Assembly (NCBI RefSeq): GCF_007745175.1
Contig: NZ_CP036271.1
Coordinates: 1-64,000 of the forward strand
Source: Caulifigura coniformis
Lineage (GTDB): Bacteria > Planctomycetota > Planctomycetia > Planctomycetales > Planctomycetaceae
Reading direction: 5' to 3'
DNA: 64,000 bases
The notes under the pieces are model-generated. The model was not told the DNA's origin and did not search any database. It was given only the letters and a program-made list of their open reading frames with translations. This document shows positions 1 to 8,650 of this stretch, piece by piece. The position numbers were made by a program, and so were the translations under genes. The first letter of the stretch is position 1. The number at the start of each line of letters is the position of its first letter.

Positions 1-1032
1 ATGCGATCCGCGGCTCGTGACGACCATTCCTTTCTCGTACTCCGCGAGAATCGCCTGGCGTTTGCTGCTGTGACGAGGCAGTTGGCGGCGTCGAAATCGA
101 AGGATGCGCCTCCGCCGGTCACGATTTACGGGCCCTCGGGCACGGGAAAAAGCCACCTGGTGCGGCACGCGATCCGGAGTTTTCGGGCGAGCTTTCCGGG
201 GGAAAAGGTCGTGCTGCTGACGGCCGCCCAGTTCGGAGATGAGTTCGCCGAGGCTTCCGAGTCGAAGACGCTTGCGGCGTTTGTGCGCAAATACCGTGTG
301 GCCACGGGGTTATTCGTCTGTGAAGACCTCCAGGCGCTGGATGGCCGGGAGGAGACGCAAACCCAGTTCGTGTCGTTGTGGAACGACCTGGCGGCGCGGC
401 ACACGCGGATGTTGTTCACGATCGACCGCTCGCCGGGGGAGTTCCGGAACGCGTCGCCCCGCCTGATCAACCGGATCCAGGGGGGCGTGTGCATGGGGAC
501 GTCCCGATATGGATCGGAAAGCCGCGAAAAACTGACGACGCATTTTGCGCAGCATCTCCAGCTGCCAGTCACCGCCGCGCAGGCCCGCCGGATCGCGGAA
601 TCCGCTCCGCGCAACGGCCATGAGCTGCAGGGATTGCTGTCGTCACTGCGGCTGAGGCTGAAGGCCCGGCCGGCGGACGGATTTGCGGCCGCGATCGATG
701 GCCTCCTGGGGGCTGAGCCGGTCGAACGCAACGTGTCGCTGAACGAGATCGCCAGGGCGGTGGCGGCGGTGTTCGGGGCGAAGGTGAATGAGCTGCGGTC
801 GGATGCGCGCGATCGCCGGCTGGCCGTTCCCCGGCAGGTGGCGATGCATGTGATGCGGGAAATCGGCGGCGCTCAGCTGGGCGAGATCGGGTCCTATTTC
901 GGCGGGCGGACGCATTCGACAGTGCTGCACAGCTGTCGGCGGATCGCGGTTCAGATCACCGAGGATGAAGCGCTGCGGCTGCAGTTCGACCAGGTCTGTC
1001 GGCGTCTGAGGCGAAAGGGGACCGCGGCGTGA
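1..1032 (+). CDS. dnaA: Chromosomal replication initiator DnaA, compact form
   Basis: Binds DnaA boxes at the origin, unwinds it and helps recruit the helicase. The AAA+ domain starts almost at once: Walker A GPSGTGKSH lies near residues 44-52 and a Walker-B-like LFVCEDLQAL near 103. The C-terminal duplex-binding domain IV is clear, with DARDRRLAVPRQVAMHVMRE followed by GGRTHSTVLHSCRRI. At 343 residues it is about 100 shorter than typical DnaA: domain I (helicase/DiaA contact) and the domain II linker are absent unless the gene begins before the window. Walker B has ED where most DnaA have DD, and the sensor-2 arginine (RELEGAL in E. coli) reads HELQGLL. Followed by a DnaA-box-rich gap and dnaN, the classical order. 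Identity is firm; the start is less so because it coincides with the window edge. Confidence 0.92.
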   Translation: MRSAARDDHSFLVLRENRLAFAAVTRQLAASKSKDAPPPVTIYGPSGTGKSHLVRHAIRSFRASFPGEKVVLLTAAQFGDEFAEASESKTLAAFVRKYRVATGLFVCEDLQALDGREETQTQFVSLWNDLAARHTRMLFTIDRSPGEFRNASPRLINRIQGGVCMGTSRYGSESREKLTTHFAQHLQLPVTAAQARRIAESAPRNGHELQGLLSSLRLRLKARPADGFAAAIDGLLGAEPVERNVSLNEIARAVAAVFGAKVNELRSDARDRRLAVPRQVAMHVMREIGGAQLGEIGSYFGGRTHSTVLHSCRRIAVQITEDEALRLQFDQVCRRLRRKGTAA

Positions 1033-1140
1033 GAAGTCTGGCCGGTCCAGTTCGACTCGAAAATGGCGAACGTCGACGAGGGGTATGCCGCGTCGAAATC
1101 GTGTGGAGAGACCGTGGAAACAACGACACAAAAACCGGGG

Positions 1141-1149
1141 TTATCCACA
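1141..1149 (+). promoter_or_regulatory. DnaA box, perfect consensus
   Basis: TTATCCACA matches the E. coli strong-box consensus exactly, 109 bases after the dnaA stop codon. Confidence 0.85.
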
Positions 1150-1300
1150 CGGCGGATTCCGGTGTGGGCGGCGCGTCCGTCTGTCATCAGCGTGCGAGCG
1201 CTCCGCTGACAGCGAATCCACAAGATGTCGAAACGGCGCGCGGGGTCGTTCATTGAAGCAAGTCCCGGCCAGTCGTAGACTTTCGCCGCGGGCGAGTCGG

Positions 1301-1309
1301 TTTTCCACA
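1301..1309 (+). promoter_or_regulatory. DnaA box next to DnaA-trio run
   Basis: TTTTCCACA differs from the consensus at one position. It sits 17 bases upstream of the trio-like run, in the order box, C-rich spacer, trios. Confidence 0.75.
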
Positions 1310-1326
1310 CGTATCACCCTCCCCTG

Positions 1327-1341
1327 TTACTACTGCTGCTG
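1327..1341 (+). promoter_or_regulatory. DnaA-trio-like element of the unwinding region
   Basis: The top strand reads TTA CTA CTG CTG CTG, so the complementary strand read 3' to 5' is AAT GAT GAC GAC GAC. The Bacillus subtilis DnaA-trio is a repeat of 3'-(G/A)A(T/C). A DnaA box and a C-rich spacer precede it in the expected order. Confidence 0.55.
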
Positions 1342-1385
1342 TTTCAAGAAATACAGAAGAGAGAACAGGGAACCGTTCACACCCT

Positions 1386-1394
1386 TGTGGACAA
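1386..1394 (-). promoter_or_regulatory. DnaA box, reverse orientation
   Basis: The minus strand reads TTGTCCACA, one change from consensus, 48 bases before the dnaN start. It faces the two plus-strand boxes. Confidence 0.7.
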
Positions 1395-1442
1395 ACTTTG
1401 CGAATCCGCCGCTGGCGGACGCCACCAGATCCGGAAGTCTCC

Positions 1443-2552
1443 ATGAAGCTGCATTGTTCCCGAAGCATCCTTGCCACCGCCTTTCAGACCGTGGGCGGCG
1501 TTGTCCCGACCCGCACGCCGAAGGACATCCTTCGCAACGTGAAGCTGGTTGTGGGTGATGGCCAGGGGACGCTCGTCGGCACGGATCAGGAAGTCGGCAT
1601 CCGTTACCTGATCCCCGGAGTGCAGACCGACTCGGCTGGCGAAGTGCTCCTTCCGACGCAGCGGGTGTCGGCAATTCTCCGCGAGGTCCAGGACGACGAC
1701 GTGCAGATCGAAGTCGGAACGGACGCCCTGTGGATCCGCTCGGGTCGCAGTGAGTTCAAGCTGTCGATCATTGATCCGGCCGAATTTCCGGACGTGGCGG
1801 AATTCAACGACGTGAACTTCATTGCCGTGCCGGGGAAACTTCTGAAGACGGCGATCCAGCGGACGGTGTTTGCCGCGGACGTGGAAAGCACTCGCTACGC
1901 CCTGGGGGGCGTGTTGATGGACGTGAAGGGGAGCGACCTCACGCTGGCGGCGACCGACAGCCGACGACTGGCGGTGTCGAAAGCTCCGGTCACGGTGCAT
2001 GGCGAACCGGTGGCGGATGCGACGGCGCCGATCATTCCTTCGAAGGCGATGTCGCTGATCGAGCGGAACATCGCCGATCCGGACGCCGACGTGCAAATCG
2101 CTGTTCACAAGAACGACGTGCTCGTGAAATGCGGATCGACGACGATCTACAGCCGGCTGGTCGAAGGGCGGTTTCCCAAGTACCAGGACGTGGTCCCGAA
2201 ATCGAGCAAGGTGCGGATCGAGCTCGTGGCCGGTCCGTTCCTGTCGGCCGTTCGCCAGGCGATGATCGTGACGAACGAGGAGAGCCGCGGCGTCGACTTC
2301 ACGTTCACGGGCGACACGCTGACGCTGGCGAGCGTCGGCGCTGATGTGGGGACCTCCCGGATCGAGCTGCCGGTGAGCTATGGCGGCGACGAGATCACCG
2401 TGACGTTCGATCCGAAGTTCGTGGTCGACTTCCTGCGCGTGTTCGACTCGGCGACGGCCGTCTCGCTGAACCTCAACGACGCGAACAGCGCGGCCCTCTT
2501 CACGGCCGAAGAGAACCACCAGTACGTCGTGATGCCGCTGGCCCGGGAATAG
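1443..2552 (+). CDS. dnaN: DNA polymerase III beta subunit (sliding clamp)
   Basis: Encodes the ring-shaped clamp that tethers the replicative polymerase to DNA. The 369-residue length and the three repeated clamp domains (roughly residues 1-122, 130-250 and 252-369) fit DnaN. Recognisable stretches include SRSILATAFQTVGGVVPTR at the N-terminus, ATDSRRLAVSK in the middle domain and the C-terminal ending YVVMPLARE (usual form YVVMPMR/L). The ATG at 1443 is chosen because translation from it begins MKLHCSRSIL, the usual DnaN start; an in-frame ATG at 1398 would add 15 unrelated residues inside the origin. It is transcribed away from dnaA and followed by the dciA-like gene after 31 bases. Confidence 0.95.
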   Translation: MKLHCSRSILATAFQTVGGVVPTRTPKDILRNVKLVVGDGQGTLVGTDQEVGIRYLIPGVQTDSAGEVLLPTQRVSAILREVQDDDVQIEVGTDALWIRSGRSEFKLSIIDPAEFPDVAEFNDVNFIAVPGKLLKTAIQRTVFAADVESTRYALGGVLMDVKGSDLTLAATDSRRLAVSKAPVTVHGEPVADATAPIIPSKAMSLIERNIADPDADVQIAVHKNDVLVKCGSTTIYSRLVEGRFPKYQDVVPKSSKVRIELVAGPFLSAVRQAMIVTNEESRGVDFTFTGDTLTLASVGADVGTSRIELPVSYGGDEITVTFDPKFVVDFLRVFDSATAVSLNLNDANSAALFTAEENHQYVVMPLARE

Positions 2553-2583
2553 CAGCGGAGCCGGGGCATCCCCTGGCTTCTTC

Positions 2584-2988
2584 GTGAGTCGGTTGCCCGC
2601 CAAGCTCCGGAGCTTTTGGAACCTTATGCGCGACGAACGGAATCGACGCCCGGGACCGGGTTCATCCTCGAGCCAGTCGCGACAGCCTGCTGGTCCGGAG
2701 GCCATCGGTGGGATCGTGGGTCGGTTGATCCAGATGCGGGGCTACGGGCGTCCGCAAGGGGACGCCGAACTGCGTGACCTCTGGTCGTCGATCGCCGGCG
2801 AGCAGATTGCGGCGGGGACACGCGTGATGGGGCTCAAGAACGGCGTCCTGACGGTCGGTGTGAACTCGTCGCCCCTTCTGAGCGAGCTGTCGTCGTTCCA
2901 CCATGAACGGCTGCTGGAGGCCCTGCAGGCTAAGCACGGGAAGCGGATCAGGGATCTGAAGTTCAAGCGGACGACCACCCGCGGGTGA
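2584..2988 (+). CDS. dciA: DUF721 / DciA-like protein, probable helicase loader
   Basis: A 134-residue protein whose C-terminal 80 residues form a DUF721 domain: LRDLWSSIAGEQIAAGTRVMG, then a hydrophobic strand LTVGVNSSPLLSELS and a basic helix ending KHGKRIRDLKFK. DciA is the ancestral loader of DnaB helicase, and its place directly behind dnaA-dnaN supports that role. The start is taken as GTG at 2584; an ATG at 2626 (MRDERN) is an alternative that removes 14 residues. The N-terminal 45 residues are basic and low-complexity. No gyrase gene follows, unlike many bacteria where gyrB is next. Function is inferred from family and context. Confidence 0.8.
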   Translation: MSRLPAKLRSFWNLMRDERNRRPGPGSSSSQSRQPAGPEAIGGIVGRLIQMRGYGRPQGDAELRDLWSSIAGEQIAAGTRVMGLKNGVLTVGVNSSPLLSELSSFHHERLLEALQAKHGKRIRDLKFKRTTTRG

Positions 2989-3042
2989 TGGGCCGGCGGC
3001 ACTGTCGAGGGGGCGAACGGCAGAGGATTCATGGGTGAGTTC

Positions 3043-3055
3043 TGCCAATCTGGCA
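3043..3055. promoter_or_regulatory. Inverted repeat upstream of the Hsp20 pair
   Basis: TGCCA-ATC-TGGCA is a 5-base inverted repeat in the 248-base gap before the heat-shock genes. It is not a CIRCE element (no TTAGCACTC/GAGTGCTAA found). It could be a stress-regulator site; that is inference. Confidence 0.35.
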
Positions 3056-3236
3056 AAGTGCTGGAACCGTCCGACTCCGGGCTCTATCGCGTTGTTCTTG
3101 TATAAGTTGTGATTCAGAAACGATTTGGGAGACTGCCACTTTCCGAGGACGCAGGCCAGGGCGTGTTCCGTCCGCCGGTACATGCTTTGCGAATAAGGTG
3201 ATCGACACTTCTCGTCCCGTTTGCAGAGAGCCCGAG

Positions 3237-3683
3237 ATGGCTGTTTTTCGCTGGGGTTCACCGCTGGAAGCATTTCGCGACATGGAGCGCGAAATGGATC
3301 GCGTTCTGCGCACGGTGAACCAGGCGTTCGAGGGGCTCAGGGTCGGTCGGCCTTATCCCCCGGTGAACGTGTACGAGCTGCCGTCGGAATACCTGCTGAC
3401 GGCGGAACTCCCTGGCGTGCGGACCGAAGACCTGGAACTCAGCGTGGTCAACGGTCAGCTCGTGTTGCGCGGGCAGCGCGTCGAGCCAAACGATCCGCCT
3501 CCGGAACGCTATCGCCGGAACGAACGGCCTCATGGCCAGTGGGAGCGGTCGATTCCGCTTCCTGAGCGTGTGCAGGAAGAGCAGATGTCGGCGGAGTTCA
3601 TCAACGGAGTGCTGACGGTTCATCTGCCGAAGACTCCTTCCGCACAGCCGCGACAAATCCCCATCAGCGAGACGAATTCATGA
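3237..3683 (+). CDS. Hsp20-family small heat-shock protein (first of pair)
   Basis: ATP-independent holdase that binds unfolding proteins in the cytoplasm. The alpha-crystallin domain runs from about residue 42 ([20 protein letters not shown]) to 140; the family signature A-x3-NGVL appears as [13 protein letters not shown], and the C-terminal I-x-I anchor as RQIPIS. The ATG at 3237 (MAVFRWGSP) follows a GAGAG-type ribosome site; an upstream GTG at 3198 would add 13 unlikely residues. The stop overlaps the next start as ATGA, so the two Hsp20 genes are probably translationally coupled, which could favour co-assembly of two non-identical subunits. Confidence 0.92.
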   Translation: MAVFRWGSPLEAFRDMEREMDRVLRTVNQAFEGLRVGRPYPPVNVYELPSEYLLTAELPGVRTEDLELSVVNGQLVLRGQRVEPNDPPPERYRRNERPHGQWERSIPLPERVQEEQMSAEFINGVLTVHLPKTPSAQPRQIPISETNS

Positions 3684-4075
3684 GCCGCGAGAACGACGCC
3701 CAGGTGCCGGCCGTGACGGAGATGCCTCCTCCTCCGCCGGAGCGGTTCGTCTGCACGCCGCCGATCGACATTTTCGACAACGGCGAGGGGCTGGTGCTGC
3801 GGGCCGATCTCCCGGGCGTCTCCGGCGAGACCCTCGAGCTGCAGGTGCAGGACAACAAGCTGACGCTGTTCGGCCGGGTTGCCCAGCAGGCCCCCGACGA
3901 GGCCCGCCTGATCCACCAGGAGTATCGCGTCGGCGACTACCTGAGGTCGTTCATCCTGAGCGAGGATGTTGCCCACGACCGGATTTCCGCGAAGCTCCTG
4001 AATGGCGTCCTGGAGGTCACTCTTCCGCGGGCTCCGCAGACTGAGCCGCGGCGCATCCAGGTGAAGACACAGTAG
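3680..4075 (+). CDS. Hsp20-family small heat-shock protein (second of pair)
   Basis: A 131-residue alpha-crystallin-domain protein. After a proline-rich N-terminal arm (PPPPPERF) the domain starts at [20 protein letters not shown] and includes [14 protein letters not shown]; the C-terminal anchor reads RRIQVKTQ, an I-x-V version of I-x-I. It begins inside the stop codon of the preceding Hsp20 gene (4-base overlap). The pair differ in length and in the arm, so they look like diverged paralogues rather than a recent duplication. Confidence 0.92.
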   Translation: MSRENDAQVPAVTEMPPPPPERFVCTPPIDIFDNGEGLVLRADLPGVSGETLELQVQDNKLTLFGRVAQQAPDEARLIHQEYRVGDYLRSFILSEDVAHDRISAKLLNGVLEVTLPRAPQTEPRRIQVKTQ

Positions 4076-4140
4076 ACGCTTCTCGTTCGGCGGAGATGAG
4101 CCGGACCTCCGGCGTGACTTTCGTTGTGAGCAGGTGATCG

Positions 4141-4701
4141 ATGTCCAAGCGTGCGCTCGTCCTGATCGACATCCAGAACGACTACTTTCCCGGAGGCCGG
4201 TGGCCTTTGAGCGGGATTGAGTCGGCGGCCGGGAACGCCGCGCGGGTACTGGAGGCGGCGCGCCGATCGGGGGACCTGGTCGTCCATGTACGTCACGAGT
4301 TTCCTTCAGAGGAAGCGCCGTTCTTCACGCCCGGATCGGATGGAGCGAAGATCCATTCGAAGGTGAGCCAGCAGAAGAATGAGCCGGTCGTGCTGAAGCA
4401 TCATGTGAATTCGTTCCGGGAGACCGACCTGAAGGCGATTCTCGATCAGCATGGGATCGAAGAACTGGTGATCTGCGGAGCGATGAGCCACATGTGCGTT
4501 GACGCCGGTGTGCGTGCGGCGAGCGACCTGGGATATCGCTCGATTGTCGTTCACGATGCGTGTGCGACGCGGGATCAGGAGTTCGGCGGGACGGTCGTGC
4601 CGGCGGCCGATGTTCATGCGGCGTTCATGGCCGCGCTGCAGTTTGGCTATGCGAAGGTGGTGTCCACCGAGGAATGGCTGGCCGGGTCTTCGGCTGGCTG
4701 A
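4141..4701 (+). CDS. Isochorismatase-family cysteine hydrolase
   Basis: A 186-residue single-domain hydrolase of the nicotinamidase/isochorismatase fold. The catalytic triad is visible: Asp10 in LVLIDIQNDYF, Lys86 in VVLKHHVNSF and Cys119 in GAMSHMCVDAGVRAA. The usual cis-peptide region precedes the cysteine (VICGAMSH). No nicotinamidase-specific metal-site residues are obvious after the aspartate, so the substrate is unknown; members hydrolyse amides, carbamoyl compounds or isochorismate. It stands alone between the Hsp20 pair and the alkylation-repair genes with 65 and 117 bases of spacing, so context does not identify the substrate. Confidence 0.88.
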   Translation: MSKRALVLIDIQNDYFPGGRWPLSGIESAAGNAARVLEAARRSGDLVVHVRHEFPSEEAPFFTPGSDGAKIHSKVSQQKNEPVVLKHHVNSFRETDLKAILDQHGIEELVICGAMSHMCVDAGVRAASDLGYRSIVVHDACATRDQEFGGTVVPAADVHAAFMAALQFGYAKVVSTEEWLAGSSAG

Positions 4702-4818
4702 TTGGGTCGTCCGGTCGTTCAGTTCGCCAGGGATCGCGAAAAGCGAGGCGGCGAACGATTCCGGGTTCGGTGTCCGAAAACGGCCAGTCAGGGTTCCAGC
4801 GACCGCTAAAGTTGCGGC

Positions 4819-6300
4819 ATGGCTCTTGATGACGACGTCTGTTACCGCGCCTTGACGGCCCGGGATGCCCGCTTTGACGGCGTGTTCTTTGTCGGAGTGA
4901 AGTCGACGGGAATCTACTGCCGGCCGATCTGCACGGCGAAGACACCAGGCCGCCGCCGTTGTGCGTTTTTCGAAAGTGCGGCCCGCGCCGAACGTGACGG
5001 GTTTCGTCCGTGCCTGAAGTGCCGGCCGGAACTGGCGCCGGGTCATGCCCCGGTGGATCAGTCGCGATCGATTGCCCGGGCGGCGGCGTCTCGAATCCAG
5101 GCAGGCGCCCTGTCGGAGGGGAACGATCTGGAAGACCTGGCCGCGAGCCTGGGACTGAGTTCGCGGCAGCTTCGTCGAACAATCCGGAGGGAGCTGGGAG
5201 TCTCGCCGGTGGAGCTGGCCCAGACGAATCGGCTTCTCCTGGCAAAACGACTGATCACCGAGACGCGGCTGCCGATGACGCAGGTCGCCTTCGCGGCCGG
5301 ATTCGAGAGCATCCGGCGTTTCAACGCGCTGTTTCAATCGCATTATCGACTGACGCCGGGGGAGATGCGTCGGGCAGCGCCGGAATCGGCCATCGACGAC
5401 TCCATTCGACTGGTGCTTGCGTACCGGCCTCCGTTCGACTGGGAGTCGCTGATCGAGTTCCTCCAGGCACGGGCCATTCCGGGCGTGGAGAGCATCGAGG
5501 CGGGCCGCTATGTGCGAACTGTCGGCCTGGGCGTGCATCGTGGCTGGCTGTCGGTGTCTCCGAAGGCCGGTCGTCATCAACTGACGGTCGAACTTGCCGG
5601 TCAGCTGACGCCGGTGCTGCCGTCGATCCTTGCCCGATTGCGAGCTCTGTTCGACCTGGATGCCCGGCCCGACCTGATTGCGGCGCACCTGGCGAGTGAT
5701 GCGCGTCTGGCTCCGCTGTTCGAACGGAGTCCGGGATTGCGCGTGCCGGGGGCGTTCGAGGGATTCGAGTTGGGAGTGCGAGCGATCCTGGGGCAGCAGG
5801 TGACGGTCCGTGGAGCGTCCACGCTGGCAGGCAGGCTCGCGGATCAATTGGGAGAACCGATTGCGACGCCGTTCGTGGCGCTGACGCGTGTGATGCCGAC
5901 GGCCGCGGCCGTCGCCGGCAGTTCGATCTCGAGGCTCATGGGCCTGGGATTGCCGAGTGCCCGTGCGGAAAGCCTGCAGAGTTTCGCATCCCATGTGGAG
6001 CGTGGCGACATCGATCTGGAATCGGCAGCGGCTCCCGATTCGATTGTGGCAGCACTGAAAGAGTTGCCGGGAATCGGCGACTGGACGGCCGAGTACATCG
6101 CGATGCGGGCCCTGCATTGGCCCGACGCCTTTCCATCCGGGGACCTCGGATTGCTGAAGGCGAGTGGCGCGACATCAGCAAAGGGGCTGGCTGCAGAAGC
6201 GGAGTCGTGGCGGCCGTGGCGGGCGTACGCCGCGATGCATCTGTGGAAGAATCTTTCCGGTCTCGAACGAATCCCGAAAGCGCAAAAGAAAGAACGGTGA
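4819..6300 (+). CDS. alkA: Ada-type methyl sensor / AraC HTH / AlkA DNA glycosylase fusion
   Basis: Three modules in 493 residues. Residues 1-75 are the Ada zinc domain: cysteines 34, 38, 65 and 68 (GIYCRPIC and FRPCLKC) match the zinc/methyl-acceptor cluster that takes methyl from DNA phosphotriesters. About 85-185 is an AraC-type double helix-turn-helix (LEDLAASLGLSSRQLRRTIR, MTQVAFAAGFESIRRFNALF). From about 195 to the end is AlkA: an N-terminal subdomain, then helix-hairpin-helix LPGIGDWTAEYIAMRAL and catalytic Asp442 in FPSGDLGLLK. It should excise 3-methyladenine-type bases and may act as a methylation-activated regulator. The methyltransferase domain missing relative to Ada lies in the next gene, 3 bases downstream. 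Confidence 0.93.
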   Translation: MALDDDVCYRALTARDARFDGVFFVGVKSTGIYCRPICTAKTPGRRRCAFFESAARAERDGFRPCLKCRPELAPGHAPVDQSRSIARAAASRIQAGALSEGNDLEDLAASLGLSSRQLRRTIRRELGVSPVELAQTNRLLLAKRLITETRLPMTQVAFAAGFESIRRFNALFQSHYRLTPGEMRRAAPESAIDDSIRLVLAYRPPFDWESLIEFLQARAIPGVESIEAGRYVRTVGLGVHRGWLSVSPKAGRHQLTVELAGQLTPVLPSILARLRALFDLDARPDLIAAHLASDARLAPLFERSPGLRVPGAFEGFELGVRAILGQQVTVRGASTLAGRLADQLGEPIATPFVALTRVMPTAAAVAGSSISRLMGLGLPSARAESLQSFASHVERGDIDLESAAAPDSIVAALKELPGIGDWTAEYIAMRALHWPDAFPSGDLGLLKASGATSAKGLAAEAESWRPWRAYAAMHLWKNLSGLERIPKAQKKER

Positions 6301-6303
6301 TCC

Positions 6304-6831
6304 ATGTTGGCAACGAAGTGTCACACGCAAATCGATTCGCCGGTGGGTGTGGTCGTGCTCGAGCGAGACGGGGACTTCCTGACGGGCGTGTACCTGCCGA
6401 ATCACAAGGGCTGGTCGGGGCCGGCGGGGGAATGTCGTCGCGAGGACGCGCTGCTGACGGCAGCGAGTCGGCAGGTGGAGGAGTACTTTGCGGGTGAACG
6501 GACCGCGTTCGATGTTCCTGTGAGGCTCACGGGGACTCCATTCCAAGAGCGTGTATGGCAGGAGCTGACGCGAATTCCGTATGGCGTCACGATCAGTTAC
6601 GGGGAGCTGGCGCGTCGCGTTGGCCAGCCCACTGCGTCGCGGGCCGTGGGAGCGGCGAATGGCCGCAACCCGATTTCAATCCTGGTTCCGTGCCACCGGG
6701 TTGTCGGATCGAAAGGCGAGCTGACGGGCTATGGAGGCGGGATGGAGGCGAAGCGGTGGCTGCTGGAGTGGGAAGCGATGCGGAGGCGGGAGACGGCAGG
6801 CGAAAGTCTACTGGTGGGGCTGCCGGGTTGA
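6304..6831 (+). CDS. ogt: Methylated-DNA-protein-cysteine S-methyltransferase
   Basis: Suicide repair protein that transfers the methyl of O6-methylguanine to its own cysteine. The active-site signature is complete: ILVPCHRVVGSKGELTGYGGG, with the acceptor cysteine in PCHRV. The DNA-binding helix-turn-helix is seen in IPYGVTISYGELARRVGQP, and the conserved ASRAVGAANGRNP follows. It starts 3 bases after the Ada/AlkA fusion, so the two form one operon; together they carry every module of E. coli Ada plus AlkA, split differently. The last 15 residues beyond the conserved core are variable. Confidence 0.95.
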   Translation: MLATKCHTQIDSPVGVVVLERDGDFLTGVYLPNHKGWSGPAGECRREDALLTAASRQVEEYFAGERTAFDVPVRLTGTPFQERVWQELTRIPYGVTISYGELARRVGQPTASRAVGAANGRNPISILVPCHRVVGSKGELTGYGGGMEAKRWLLEWEAMRRRETAGESLLVGLPG

Positions 6832-6974
6832 GAGCCGGAGGCTGGGCGAGTGGCGATCACTCTTGCCTGACTATTGGGGTTACGATGTAATTCAATCGTA
6901 AGCGACCAGAGGATATTTCAGCTGCACAGAGCGGATGCTGCATTGGAGCATTCGCAATCGAGCGGGGGGATTCC

Positions 6975-7433
6975 ATGTCGGTCCGATGGGGGAAGCAGCT
7001 GATTGCTGCTGCGGGTCTGGTTGTCGCCGCGCTTCTCTCAGGCTGCGGCCCCGCGGAGGGGCTGGCCAGTGTCGTGGGCAGGGTGACGCTCGATGGCGAG
7101 CCTCTTCCGAACGCTTATGTGCAGTTCATCTGTTCGGGTGAAAACGCAGGGACGTCATCGGGTCGGACCGACTCGAGCGGCGATTACTACCTGATGTTCT
7201 CCCGGTCGAAGAAGGGAGCGCGGATCGGGCCAAGCAAGGTCGTGATCACGACGTTCGACCTGGATGGAACGCAGGGAGGCGTGAAACGAATCCCGGAGAA
7301 AGTACCGGCGAAATACAACGTCAAAACCGAGCTGACGGCAGAGGTGAAGCCGGGCGACAACACGTTCGATTTCGAGCTGAAATCCGACGTGGGCCCGCTT
7401 CCCAAGGCCCGACCCCAGCGAGAAGACCTGTAG
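6975..7433 (+). CDS. Lipoprotein with carboxypeptidase-regulatory-like domain
   Basis: A 152-residue predicted lipoprotein. The signal peptide ends in a lipobox, LLSGC, with the lipidated cysteine at residue 25. The rest resembles the small beta-sandwich fold common in planctomycetes: VVGRVTLDGEPLPNAYVQF, a TDSSGDYYL turn, and a C-terminal stretch PEKVPAKYNVKTELTAEV followed by DNTFDFELKS. A strong ribosome site (GGGGGGA) precedes the ATG. Such genes commonly sit beside DUF1559 genes, as here (192 bases upstream of one). Role is unknown; a cell-envelope or surface-complex function is inferred only from the signal and the partner gene. Confidence 0.8.
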   Translation: MSVRWGKQLIAAAGLVVAALLSGCGPAEGLASVVGRVTLDGEPLPNAYVQFICSGENAGTSSGRTDSSGDYYLMFSRSKKGARIGPSKVVITTFDLDGTQGGVKRIPEKVPAKYNVKTELTAEVKPGDNTFDFELKSDVGPLPKARPQREDL

Positions 7434-7624
7434 TGGTTTGCGGATGCTGACAGGCGGCGTGGTGCGACGCGCTGCGCCCATCGCGACCGACGCCGGGGAC
7501 ATGATTCCCATTCCCCCGGCAGAACCGGTGGCCGCCTCACTTCCCGTTGATGCTGCGTTCACTTTCAGGCCGTCTACATCGGGCGGGCTGACAACTGACT
7601 TCCGGCTCAAGATGGAGAAGCGTC

Positions 7625-8629
<1,005 letters not shown>

Positions 8630-8650
8630 ACTTTTCTGAAAGCGGCTCCG

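Larger units (their letters stand above)
1033..1442. other. oriC: Candidate chromosomal origin oriC in the dnaA-dnaN gap
   Basis: This 410-base non-coding gap carries one perfect DnaA box (TTATCCACA), two near-perfect ones (TTTTCCACA and TTGTCCACA on the opposite strand) and weaker matches at 1102-1110 (minus) and 1214-1222. A DnaA-trio-like run and a less GC-rich stretch (about 1341-1371) lie between the box at 1301 and the box at 1386. Placement between dnaA and dnaN is a common bacterial origin location. The motifs are seen directly; origin function is inferred. The gap must also hold the dnaN promoter, which I could not define. Confidence 0.8.
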
